From Oxynema aestuarii AP17 (GTDB lineage: Bacteria > Cyanobacteriota > Cyanobacteriia > Cyanobacteriales > Laspinemataceae), in contig NZ_CP051167.1 in NCBI RefSeq assembly GCF_012295525.1, forward strand, positions 4,261,501 through 4,325,500: a stretch of DNA of 64,000 bases, read 5' to 3'. Below, in pieces: positions 1 to 7,951 of the stretch (positions within the stretch are counted from its first letter, which is position 1; every line of letters begins with the position of its first letter). Both the position numbers and the translations under genes were made by a program. The notes under the pieces are model-generated. The model saw only the letters and a program-made list of their open reading frames with translations. It was not told the origin of the DNA and did no database searches.

Positions 1-33
1 AGCCTTAGATTTGATTATCCGGGGGACTCCCCC

Positions 34-1173
34 GTTTCAGCACCTTTTCCCTTCAAAGAGGGTCAAACGGGGTCCAAGTCGGCCCCTTCACAGGGCGAGG
101 AGGGGGTTTCAGCACCTTTTCCCTTCAAAGAGGGTCAAACAAGTGGCTCGACTTTACGGTACACGGGTCCGCAAAATGTTTCAGCACCTTTTCCCTTCAA
201 AGAGGGTCAAACTTTTTGTTAGGGCCCGGCATGTCCGGGAACCCGCAAGTTTCAGCACCTTTTCCCTTCAAAGAGGGTCAAACATTCCTAAAGAGGTTAT
301 CTGGTCCCAAATGGACCGCACCAGTTTCAGCACCTTTTCCCTTCAAAGAGGGTCAAACAGTTTCGAGCCAGCTGTCTGAGTTAGTTGGTCTTCCCAAAAA
401 AGTTTCAGCACCTTTTCCCTTCAAAGAGGGTCAAACGTGGCTCCAGCTACGTATACGTAGGAGTGTACAATGTGCGGTTTCAGCACCTTTTCCCTTCAAA
501 GAGGGTCAAACCCCTTGTCACTTTTGTCACTTGTTTTGTTTCTGCTTGTTTCAGCACCTTTTCCCTTCAAAGAGGGTCAAACGATCGTAATGGGGTGCAA
601 AATGCACTCCAGGTAATCAGCTGTTTCAGCACCTTTTCCCTTCAAAGAGGGTCAAACTTTTCTTTTTTGTCCTTTCTGTTGCAGCCACTACTGCTGGTTT
701 CAGCACCTTTTCCCTTCAAAGAGGGTCAAACAACCTGTTCTCGTACAGGTCGAAGTGTGTGTTAAGTGGGGTTTCAGCACCTTTTCCCTTCAAAGAGGGT
801 CAAACGGGGTGTATAAGGGGGGGGGCTCCCCATACCTCCGTCTATTGTTTCAGCACCTTTTCCCTTCAAAGAGGGTCAAACAACTATACTACAAAGTATT
901 TTTTACTCAAACTTGGGGAGAGTTTCAGCACCTTTTCCCTTCAAAGAGGGTCAAACTATCTCCGAGTATTCGGAAACAACAACATAGACTGTTGTTTCAG
1001 CACCTTTTCCCTTCAAAGAGGGTCAAACAAAAGTTTTATGTTTGGGGGGGCGACTACGTCTCCCTGTTTCAGCACCTTTTCCCTTCAAAGAGGGTCAAAC
1101 TACGGCATGGCCGGACCCCACCCCTACGTGGGGGTATAGTTTCAGCACCTTTTCCCTTCAAAGAGGGTCAAAC
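34..1173 (-). CRISPR. CRISPR array 1, 16 repeats visible, continues past the left edge
   Basis: Sixteen copies of a 35-nt repeat lie at a 71-78 nt period; the first visible copy is at 34-68 and the last at 1139-1173. In crRNA sense (minus strand) the repeat starts GTTTGACCCTCTTTG and ends AGGTGCTGAAAC. The ending GAAAC is the usual cyanobacterial 5'-handle end, which sets the orientation. Spacers are 36-43 nt. Positions 1-33 look like a truncated spacer, so the array extends left. The leader is at 1174-1378. The repeat differs from that of array 2 at one base (position 25, G instead of A). The spacer at 284-323 is nearly identical to one in array 2, and the one at 957-993 is homologous to another. 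Many spacers contain perfect short hairpins. Confidence 0.98.
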
Positions 1174-1378
1174 CCTTGAGGTTTTAAACTCAAGCAGTAA
1201 GCTGATTTTACACCCATAGATCTGAGGGGGTCAAGTTTTTGTAGCAACAACTGGCTCCTTATCGGGTGAAATCACGAAAAATCGTCAGCGCAATGCTTCT
1301 GGTAGAGGACGATCTGAGGGGGTCAACCAAAGAATCAACGTTTCCACGATCGCCCAACCCCCTCAGATGCTTATCGAT
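1174..1378 (-). promoter_or_regulatory. Leader of array 1
   Basis: About 205 bp next to the last repeat of array 1 match, in inverted orientation, the region before array 2 (7747-7951) with only a handful of substitutions. Each copy has three boxes reading ACCCCCTCAGAT: two in the direction of the array and one inverted at the far end. The inverted box and the first direct box can form a perfect 12-bp stem. Conservation in both places and adjacency to the repeats identify it as the CRISPR leader, expected to hold the array promoter and the integrase anchoring sites. Confidence 0.88.
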
Positions 1379-1405
1379 CGCCATAAATAAATAAGTAGAA
1401 CTAAT

Positions 1406-4400
1406 TTAGAGATCGCGGATTTGGTAAATACGATGTTTGACTTCTAGGGGAATGTGGGGATCGTCAATGACGCGATCGAGTAATGGCGAAAACTTCCCTT
1501 GATTGTGGGCGATCGCTACGACCAACGCCTGCCAATTAGCTAGGGGTAAGGAGTTGCCTTCTTCGCCGATCGCTTCAAGTACCAAACCTTCGAGAAACTG
1601 CGGATCGTACTTCCCCAACTGATTGAGTAATCCCGTCACCATCGTCTTGTCTATTTTACCACGAACATCGATCGCCCGCCATAACAAATGAGTACATTCA
1701 AGCAAATCGGGAATCAAACTGCGCTCTTCTAAAAAAGCCATTTGATTGAATGCAATCCAAGCTGAATTTGCCATCATATCCACAGTCATTTGTGGGGCTT
1801 GTACCAAGACAGAACGAGTTAACTTAAAAATGGCCTTAGCGATCGCCTGTTCGACCCGGCGTTCCCCTGACGGATGATGCCAAATCGCTGCCGTACAAAG
1901 CTGATACATTCCCTGTAACACTTCCGGTGACTTTTCCTCGGCCATCACCTCTAAAACCTTGGCAATTTCTGTAGGCGTAATGCCAAAATCATTCACGCCT
2001 TCTAAAATTACTTTTAAACAATTTTGCCGCACTACCACAATCGGAGAATCTCGCAAAATAGGTAGTAAACTCTCGATAGCTATCCCTATATTTTCCCAGC
2101 CTAAATCGAGAACCGTCCAACTAGCCGCCTTGGCCAAATCTTGAGAGCGATCGCCGCAAAAAGCGATCGTTCGTTCCAGACTTTCTCGATCGCCCCTTTG
2201 GGCGCGATCGCGCAATAGCTTCAACAATGCAATTCGCGCCTCCTTAGAGTTCTGACGAGCTTCTAAATCTGGAGCCAGTTCGGCGGGGAGACAATGCAAT
2301 TTTTTCAAAATCTGATTCACTTGCCTCGTTTTCGTCCGAGCAAAAATTTCCCGTAACCCCTGTGTCAAAATCGGTTTTACCCCAGGAAATTGTACCGCCA
2401 ATCCATCGAGAATCCGGATCGATTCCACCGGATGAGAAATCAGCCGAGGGCGCAACCACTGAGCTAATTGAACCGCCAACACTTCGTCAATGGTGAGGCG
2501 ATCTCCTTCCACTTGCGCGAGGGTTTTCAAGATCGTAGATAGGGTGGAAATCCTATTGTCTAGAATCTGTTCGACTTCTAGACTCAAGAAATATTTAACC
2601 AGACGATCGCCCCCACCCGCTTGCACTATTTCTTTGAGGGCGATCGTACAGTTACTATTAAAAGATTTAGATAATCGCGACGGGGGATCGATTAATAAAT
2701 ACGTCACCATTTCAGCCATCCACTGACGATTGTCGATCGCGTGTTGACCCACGGCTGCGGCAATAACTCCCAGGGATTCGGTCGGTAAAGGAGCCTCAAA
2801 AGCGGTCAACCAAGACTCTCCCAAGATCGTCGATTGGGTAGCGAGTAAGTCGGGCAGTAGTTCGACAGTCAGGGCGATCGCCTTTTCTCTTTCAAAAAAA
2901 GAATTATTCGCTGGAGGAAGTTGGAGAATCGTCAATAAAAAATCGGCCTTAACTGCCGAGGGAACGCCTTCAGATAAATACAAGTCGATCGCCAAACTTC
3001 TAACTTTACTACCCAAGGAAGCATAATATTCCTTGAGAGCGGTTAAAACAGGTCGTTCGATCGCTCGATCGCGTAACCGAATTTCGCGGTAATATTCATT
3101 GAGAAACTTTCCTAAAAATCGATACCCTTGCTCGCGATCGCCTTCAATTTCTGGATGGCTCATTAACGCCGTCAATGCCTCTGGAAAACGAGCGCCTGCT
3201 TCGGGATGGCGGGCGATCGCCACGGCGGCAATTTCCAAGGTTTTATTGAGGGCATCTTGACCGACAGTTGACAGCAATTTAACCAGCAGATCCCACACCG
3301 TCGAATCGTGACGTTGGGGAGCAGAATTGAGGGCAATTAATAAGGTTTCGATAAAGGCACCCTGACGAAGTTGAGCGAGTTCGAGCAGGGGAAATAAAAC
3401 ACGAGTCGCTTCCGGTTCGATCCGCGAAACTGCCGCCAAGGAGATCGCCCGAAATGGCAGTAGTTGAGTGCGATCGAGTTCGTTGGAGATCTGCTCGAAT
3501 TGGTTTAAAGGAAGCAAGGTAAAGAACTGTCGAAAAATTGGCCAAATGTAGTGGCGGACTTGACCAGAAGGCGATTGTAACTCCTGGCGAATGACGAATT
3601 GAGCAGTTTCTCCCGATTCGGTACCATTCCACCATCGGGCGATGGCGTATTCTAAAAAGGTTTGATGAAAAAAGCCGATGCGATCGTTACCCAACTCTTT
3701 GACAATGCCATCACTGCGTAAGGCAGTATAGGCGATGAAATCGGTTTCGTCGGTCAAATCTAAACTGGTTTCATAGAGAAAATCTCGGAGTCTTTCGCCG
3801 GAATGACAATACAAACGTTCGGCTAAAAATAAACACAGTTTTTCTTTCGCTTTACCAATCCGTCGCGATTGTTGTTGGTGTCGAACTTTGGCAATTTTCC
3901 AATTCCAATAAATCTCGTACAGTTGGCTGACCGTCAGATCTTCCGGAACCACTTGGGCTTCGGCAAATAATTCGCACAACAGCGCCAATAACAACGGATT
4001 GCAAACAATTTCGGTGAGGGAGACGCGATCGGCACAGAGTGCTAAGAGGCGATCGGCAAAAGTGATTTGACTCTCTTCTGTGGGAAATTCGGTTTTGAGA
4101 CGGGCAAACAGCCGCGCCGCTAGGGTCACTTCTTCCAGTGCAAAGGGCGTCAACTTACAACCGTCGTAGACCTGTTCTCGAAACCCGGCAAAACTTTCGT
4201 GATAAGGCTCGAAAAAATCCGCATAATCGTTATGGCGACAGGTGAAAACTACCGTTGTTTCCCATTCGAGCAATTCGGCAAATAGGGCGCGCAAGATCGG
4301 AACCAGAGTTTTCGTGAGAACAATATCTAAAGTATCGAGTAATAAAACTCCCCGTCCGTGTTCCACGGTTAATTGTGCGGCAAGATCGGCGATCGTCACC

Positions 4401-5008
4401 CGGCGATCGCTCGCTTTTTCGCCGACTTCTTCGGGGAAGGAAAGGGCAGATTCGAGCAAATCGTCACAACGGACTAAAGCAACCCACGCCGCCTCCCGAT
4501 CGCCTGTGAGTTCGTCGTACAAGGTGCCGAGAATCGTGCTTTTTCCATAGCCCGCCGCCCCCAAAATCGGCACGATCCGGGGTTTTCCCGAGAGTCCCAG
4601 TTCGATTTGCTGCAAGCATTTTTCTAGAAAAGTTTCGCGCCGAATGGTCGGTAAGATATAAGGTTCGAGGGCTTTGCGAGTACGATCGCCGTTGCGAATG
4701 ACCGCATCTAGCAGGGCGCGATCGCACTGAGCAGCTTTTTCCGAGTCAGTCATGTCCGCATTCGAGTCATCCAGTTGCGAATCGTCCGGTGAAGCGGCAA
4801 TATCTTGCCAGTCGAGATCGAGCAGATGGCAAATTTCCTGGAAAAAACTGCGATCGACGGGTTTGTAATTGAAAAACTTACTGACCGTAGACCACGAGGC
4901 GATTTGGTGTTCTTTGGCGATCGCCGTTCGGGTTAAATTGAGCCGTTTTAAAGCCCGTTCTGCCTTGACGATGCCCTCATGAGAAGCAATCAAAGAACGC
5001 GCGGACAT
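1406..5008 (-). CDS. STAND/NACHT-type NTPase with N-terminal HTH domain and HEAT-like C-terminus
   Basis: A large signal-transducing NTPase lies between array 1 and RT-cas1. The preferred start is the ATG at 5008 (MSARSLIASHEG), because cyanobacterial NACHT proteins with this HTH-like N-terminus begin that way; the frame is open to an ATG at 5077. Residues about 1-75 resemble a helix-turn-helix (STVSKFF) followed by LDLDWQDIA. A P-loop GAAGYGKST lies near residue 155 and a Walker B-like GVLLLDTLD about 80 residues later. The remaining 700 or so residues are alpha-helical and repeat-like, with frequent LL, EAL and IAR helices, fitting HEAT or ARM sensor repeats. Related STAND proteins act in prokaryotic immunity, but no nuclease or protease effector domain is visible. 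A role in CRISPR immunity is inferred only from location. Confidence 0.8.
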   Translation of the reverse strand: MSARSLIASHEGIVKAERALKRLNLTRTAIAKEHQIASWSTVSKFFNYKPVDRSFFQEICHLLDLDWQDIAASPDDSQLDDSNADMTDSEKAAQCDRALLDAVIRNGDRTRKALEPYILPTIRRETFLEKCLQQIELGLSGKPRIVPILGAAGYGKSTILGTLYDELTGDREAAWVALVRCDDLLESALSFPEEVGEKASDRRVTIADLAAQLTVEHGRGVLLLDTLDIVLTKTLVPILRALFAELLEWETTVVFTCRHNDYADFFEPYHESFAGFREQVYDGCKLTPFALEEVTLAARLFARLKTEFPTEESQITFADRLLALCADRVSLTEIVCNPLLLALLCELFAEAQVVPEDLTVSQLYEIYWNWKIAKVRHQQQSRRIGKAKEKLCLFLAERLYCHSGERLRDFLYETSLDLTDETDFIAYTALRSDGIVKELGNDRIGFFHQTFLEYAIARWWNGTESGETAQFVIRQELQSPSGQVRHYIWPIFRQFFTLLPLNQFEQISNELDRTQLLPFRAISLAAVSRIEPEATRVLFPLLELAQLRQGAFIETLLIALNSAPQRHDSTVWDLLVKLLSTVGQDALNKTLEIAAVAIARHPEAGARFPEALTALMSHPEIEGDREQGYRFLGKFLNEYYREIRLRDRAIERPVLTALKEYYASLGSKVRSLAIDLYLSEGVPSAVKADFLLTILQLPPANNSFFEREKAIALTVELLPDLLATQSTILGESWLTAFEAPLPTESLGVIAAAVGQHAIDNRQWMAEMVTYLLIDPPSRLSKSFNSNCTIALKEIVQAGGGDRLVKYFLSLEVEQILDNRISTLSTILKTLAQVEGDRLTIDEVLAVQLAQWLRPRLISHPVESIRILDGLAVQFPGVKPILTQGLREIFARTKTRQVNQILKKLHCLPAELAPDLEARQNSKEARIALLKLLRDRAQRGDRESLERTIAFCGDRSQDLAKAASWTVLDLGWENIGIAIESLLPILRDSPIVVVRQNCLKVILEGVNDFGITPTEIAKVLEVMAEEKSPEVLQGMYQLCTAAIWHHPSGERRVEQAIAKAIFKLTRSVLVQAPQMTVDMMANSAWIAFNQMAFLEERSLIPDLLECTHLLWRAIDVRGKIDKTMVTGLLNQLGKYDPQFLEGLVLEAIGEEGNSLPLANWQALVVAIAHNQGKFSPLLDRVIDDPHIPLEVKHRIYQIRDL

Positions 5009-5170
5009 GACAATTCCTATCACCGTAGGTTTATTCGATTTTACTATCAGAGTCTCCTCAGTTTTTTCACAAGTCATCTTTCAAACTCATACATCGATCT
5101 GCCAAACGCAGATAAGAACGCCGACAAGCACCCTTGATGGTGGAAACGTCAGTCTTTTTCTGATTTCACC
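5009..5170. promoter_or_regulatory. Divergent intergenic region between the NTPase gene and RT-cas1
   Basis: The two genes are transcribed away from each other, so this 162-bp gap (93 bp if the upstream ATG at 5077 is used) must carry both promoters. No clear -35/-10 pair was recognised. Confidence 0.4.
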
Positions 5171-7177
5171 GTGAACTTTACACGAGAACAGTTGAAAGCC
5201 GCTTGGCAGCAAGTGCGCCGTCGATCCCGTCAAGCGGGAATCGACGGTATGACCGTAGATCGATTTGCCCGAGATTTAGACGAATACTTGTCTCAAATCC
5301 AACACCATCTCAATGCCGAAACCTATCGCGCCCTTCCCGCCAAAGGGTTTTATTTACCTAAAGCCAATGGCGGCAAACGTTCGATCGGTATTCCTACCGT
5401 GCGCGATCGCATCGTCCAGCGCGTGTTACTCGAAGAACTCTACTGGCCCCTAGAAGAGACCTTTCTCGATTGTAGCTACGCTTACCGACCCGGACGCAGC
5501 ATCCACGGCGCCGCCCGCCACTTCTCTACCTACACCCAATTTCAACCCTGCTGGGTTCTCAAAGCCGATATCGCTCAATTCTTCGATCGCCTCTGTCGAA
5601 GCCTATTGTTGACCCAACTCGAACAATTAGACCTCGAACCGATCTTAGTGCAACTACTCGAACAGCAAATTTCCGCCGGAATTGTCATTCGCGGTCAGTA
5701 TCAAAACTTCGGTCAAGGTGTCTTACAAGGGGCGATCTTATCCGGTGCCTTAGCCAATTTATACCTCACCGACTTCGACCGTCGCAGTTTAGCTGCCGGA
5801 CTCAATTTAGTTCGCTACGGCGATGACTTTGCGATCGCCACTTCAAGCCGACGACAAGCCCAACAGGTCTTAGAATGCGTGGGCGAGTGGCTGGCTCAAG
5901 TCTACCTCACTTTAAACCCCAACAAAACTCACATTTACTCTCCCGACGACGAATTTACCTTTCTCGGATATCGCTTTCTCGGCCACCAATTTTACCCGCC
6001 ACCGCCGCCAAAACGCCCGGAAACCGGGGAATGGCTGCTCTCCCCTTCCGGCGTTCCCTACCGACGGCTAAAACCACGCCGAACCCCACGGGTTTCCCGT
6101 CCGCCTCGGGGGTCCGATTCTTCACCGATGGGATTGCCCATGGCCCACAGCGAACATTTATGGAGCGAAAGGATGACGAGTTTATATATCACCGACCAAG
6201 GAGCTTATTTACGAGTCAAAAATCAACAATTTGAGGTGTTTTACGATCGCCAACTGCGCGTTAAAGTTCCGGCCAGTCGAGTCAGTTATATTGTTCTATT
6301 TGGCTGTTGCAATATGTCGCACGGTGCCGTTTCTTTAGCTTTGCGACGACGGATTCCCGTCATGTTTTTATCGCAAAAAGGACGATATTTCGGGCGGCTA
6401 TATTCGGAAAGTCATGCAAAAGTAGACTATTTAACTCGGCAGGTTCAGTGCGCCCTCGACTCCGAATTTACCCGCCTTCAAGCCGAGGCGATCGTTGCCG
6501 CAAAATTGCACAACTCTCGGGCATTATTATTGAAATTGAACCGTCGCCGCCCAACCGATGCTGCTTTTATTGCTTTAGAAATGCTCGCCAGTTGTCGCGA
6601 TAAATTATCCCTTGCCGAATCGATGGATGCTTTGCGCGGCTATGAAGGAAAAGCTGCCTCTGCTTATTTTCAAGGCTTGGGTTCTTTATTTGCCGACCCC
6701 TTTACTTTTTCTAAACGCACTAAACGCCCCCCAACCGATCCGATTAACAGCATGATGAGTTTGGGCTATACCTTATTGAGTCAAAACGTCCATTCTTTTG
6801 TCAATTTAGCCGGATTGCATCCCCATTTTGGAAATCTGCACGTCCCTCGCGATAATCATCCGGCTTTAGTCTCGGATTTAATGGAAGAATTTCGCGCCCA
6901 AATTGTCGATTCTTTGGTGGCTTACTTAGTCAACTCCAAAATTTTAACTCCCGATGATTTTACTTTGCCAGACGAACGCAATGGCGTCTATTTACAGCCT
7001 CATGCTTTGAAGAAATATCTCAAACATTGGGAGGATAAGTTGTTATCGGAAATTACTCATCCCCACACTCAGTACAAAGTCAGTTTGAAGCGCTGTATTG
7101 AGTTACAAGTCCGGGAGTATCTTGCCTGTTTAACTGGAGAAGTCGAAGTTTATCGTCCGATGTTGTGGAAGGTGTAG
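5171..7177 (+). CDS. cas1: Reverse transcriptase-Cas1 fusion, spacer integrase
   Basis: A 668-residue fusion of a group II intron-like reverse transcriptase with Cas1. RT motifs are in order: an Asp near residue 133 in VLKADIAQFFDRL, then QGAILSGALANLYL, then the catalytic YGDD at residues 216-219. After a basic, proline-rich linker (about 285-334) the Cas1 domain begins at MTSLYITDQGAYLRVK (residue 335). Its metal-binding residues appear intact: Glu492 in YEGKAASAYF, His557 in GNLH and Asp569 in VSDLMEEFR. Such fusions in type III systems let the adaptation complex take spacers from RNA through cDNA. The start is GTG at 5171; no upstream alternative with a better ribosome site was seen. It probably works with the cas2 at 11059 and possibly with the second Cas1 at 9988. 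Confidence 0.96.
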   Translation: MNFTREQLKAAWQQVRRRSRQAGIDGMTVDRFARDLDEYLSQIQHHLNAETYRALPAKGFYLPKANGGKRSIGIPTVRDRIVQRVLLEELYWPLEETFLDCSYAYRPGRSIHGAARHFSTYTQFQPCWVLKADIAQFFDRLCRSLLLTQLEQLDLEPILVQLLEQQISAGIVIRGQYQNFGQGVLQGAILSGALANLYLTDFDRRSLAAGLNLVRYGDDFAIATSSRRQAQQVLECVGEWLAQVYLTLNPNKTHIYSPDDEFTFLGYRFLGHQFYPPPPPKRPETGEWLLSPSGVPYRRLKPRRTPRVSRPPRGSDSSPMGLPMAHSEHLWSERMTSLYITDQGAYLRVKNQQFEVFYDRQLRVKVPASRVSYIVLFGCCNMSHGAVSLALRRRIPVMFLSQKGRYFGRLYSESHAKVDYLTRQVQCALDSEFTRLQAEAIVAAKLHNSRALLLKLNRRRPTDAAFIALEMLASCRDKLSLAESMDALRGYEGKAASAYFQGLGSLFADPFTFSKRTKRPPTDPINSMMSLGYTLLSQNVHSFVNLAGLHPHFGNLHVPRDNHPALVSDLMEEFRAQIVDSLVAYLVNSKILTPDDFTLPDERNGVYLQPHALKKYLKHWEDKLLSEITHPHTQYKVSLKRCIELQVREYLACLTGEVEVYRPMLWKV

Positions 7178-7423
7178 CCTCAATTTACCCCAATTCTAAC
7201 TTTTCCCTCGTCCAAACTTTCATGTCCATCTTTTCTTTTGAGTGCATTTTCCTCTGCTATGCAAGACATTGAGATCCCCCTAAATCCCCCTTTTTAAGGG
7301 GGACTTTCCTCATTCCCCTCGAAGCCGAATAGACCGAGACGATCCCCCTAAATCCCCTTTCAAAGGGGGGTTGGGGGGATAGGGGGATCGGCACTGTACC
7401 TTATCAGACGCCCGAGTGCTGTA
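7178..7423. repeat. Intergenic region with cyanobacterial GATCCCCC palindromic repeats
   Basis: Two copies of the dispersed element GATCCCCCTAAATCCCC are seen, at about 7273-7309 and 7341-7389, each followed by an inverted GGGGG tract so that they fold into hairpins. A partial copy lies at about 15880-15910. These are common interspersed repeats in cyanobacteria and may also end the RT-cas1 transcript. Confidence 0.65.
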
Positions 7424-7720
7424 GTGCAGAACCGACTGCTGACTGGAACCCGCAAAGCACTGTTTTTGGAGATCGCACGACAACCGGGAATCACTACAGC
7501 GCAACTGTGTGCTTATAGTTGTGCTAGAGGAGGTTCACTCCAGCGCATCAATCATCACTTAGCAGGCTTGATTGATGAGGGGTTTATTTGTACCTCTTTT
7601 CGCGATCGACGCGGTAAGTCCCATTATCAAATTACCAAAAGTAAGGGGAAACGAATGCTAAAATATTTGCAGGCCGCGAGGCCAATCAACTCCCACCTAA
7701 TTGATAACCCGGTTCAATGA
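7424..7720 (+). CDS. Small winged-helix DNA-binding-like protein
   Basis: A 98-residue frame with GTG start between RT-cas1 and the leader of array 2. Residues about 10-80 have the shape of a winged helix: helices in RKALFLEIARQPGITTAQLC and GGSLQRINHHLAGLIDEGF, then a basic beta wing with RDRRGKSHYQITKSKGKR. It is not recognised as a named family. Its position directly before the leader suggests a regulator of array transcription or an accessory to integration, but that is inference. No strong ribosome binding site precedes the start, so the exact N-terminus is uncertain. Confidence 0.55.
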   Translation: MQNRLLTGTRKALFLEIARQPGITTAQLCAYSCARGGSLQRINHHLAGLIDEGFICTSFRDRRGKSHYQITKSKGKRMLKYLQAARPINSHLIDNPVQ

Positions 7721-7746
7721 TTAGTTAGGTTTATCTCTAAAATCTA

Positions 7747-7951
7747 ATCGATAAGCATCTGAGGGGGTTAGGCGATCGTGGAAACGCTGATTCTTTGGTT
7801 GACCCCCTCAGATCCTCCTCTACCACAAGCATTGAGCTGACGATTTTTCGTGATTTCACCCGATAAGGAGCCAGTTGTTGCTACAAAAACTTGACCCCCT
7901 CAGATCCATGGGTGTAAAATCAGCTTACTGCTTGAGTTTCAAATCTCAAGG
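7747..7951 (+). promoter_or_regulatory. Leader of array 2
   Basis: The inverted near-duplicate of the leader of array 1. It holds an inverted box GCATCTGAGGGGGTT at its start and two direct boxes TTGACCCCCTCAGATC further on, the last about 50 bp from the first repeat. The box resembles the first bases of the CRISPR repeat (TTTGACCCTC), so these could be upstream recognition sites for the integrase. The distal inverted box and the first direct box can pair over 12 bp. Confidence 0.88.

Noticed and set aside
11-1219. Several overlapping open frames within array 1 with repeated peptide FQHLFPSKRVK
   Set aside because: They are translations of the CRISPR repeats and spacers; the same applies to arrays 2 and 3.
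7273-7389. GATCCCCC hairpins as candidate transposon ends or attachment sites
   Set aside because: They match the widespread interspersed palindromes of cyanobacteria and recur near 15880 without any mobile gene or target duplication.
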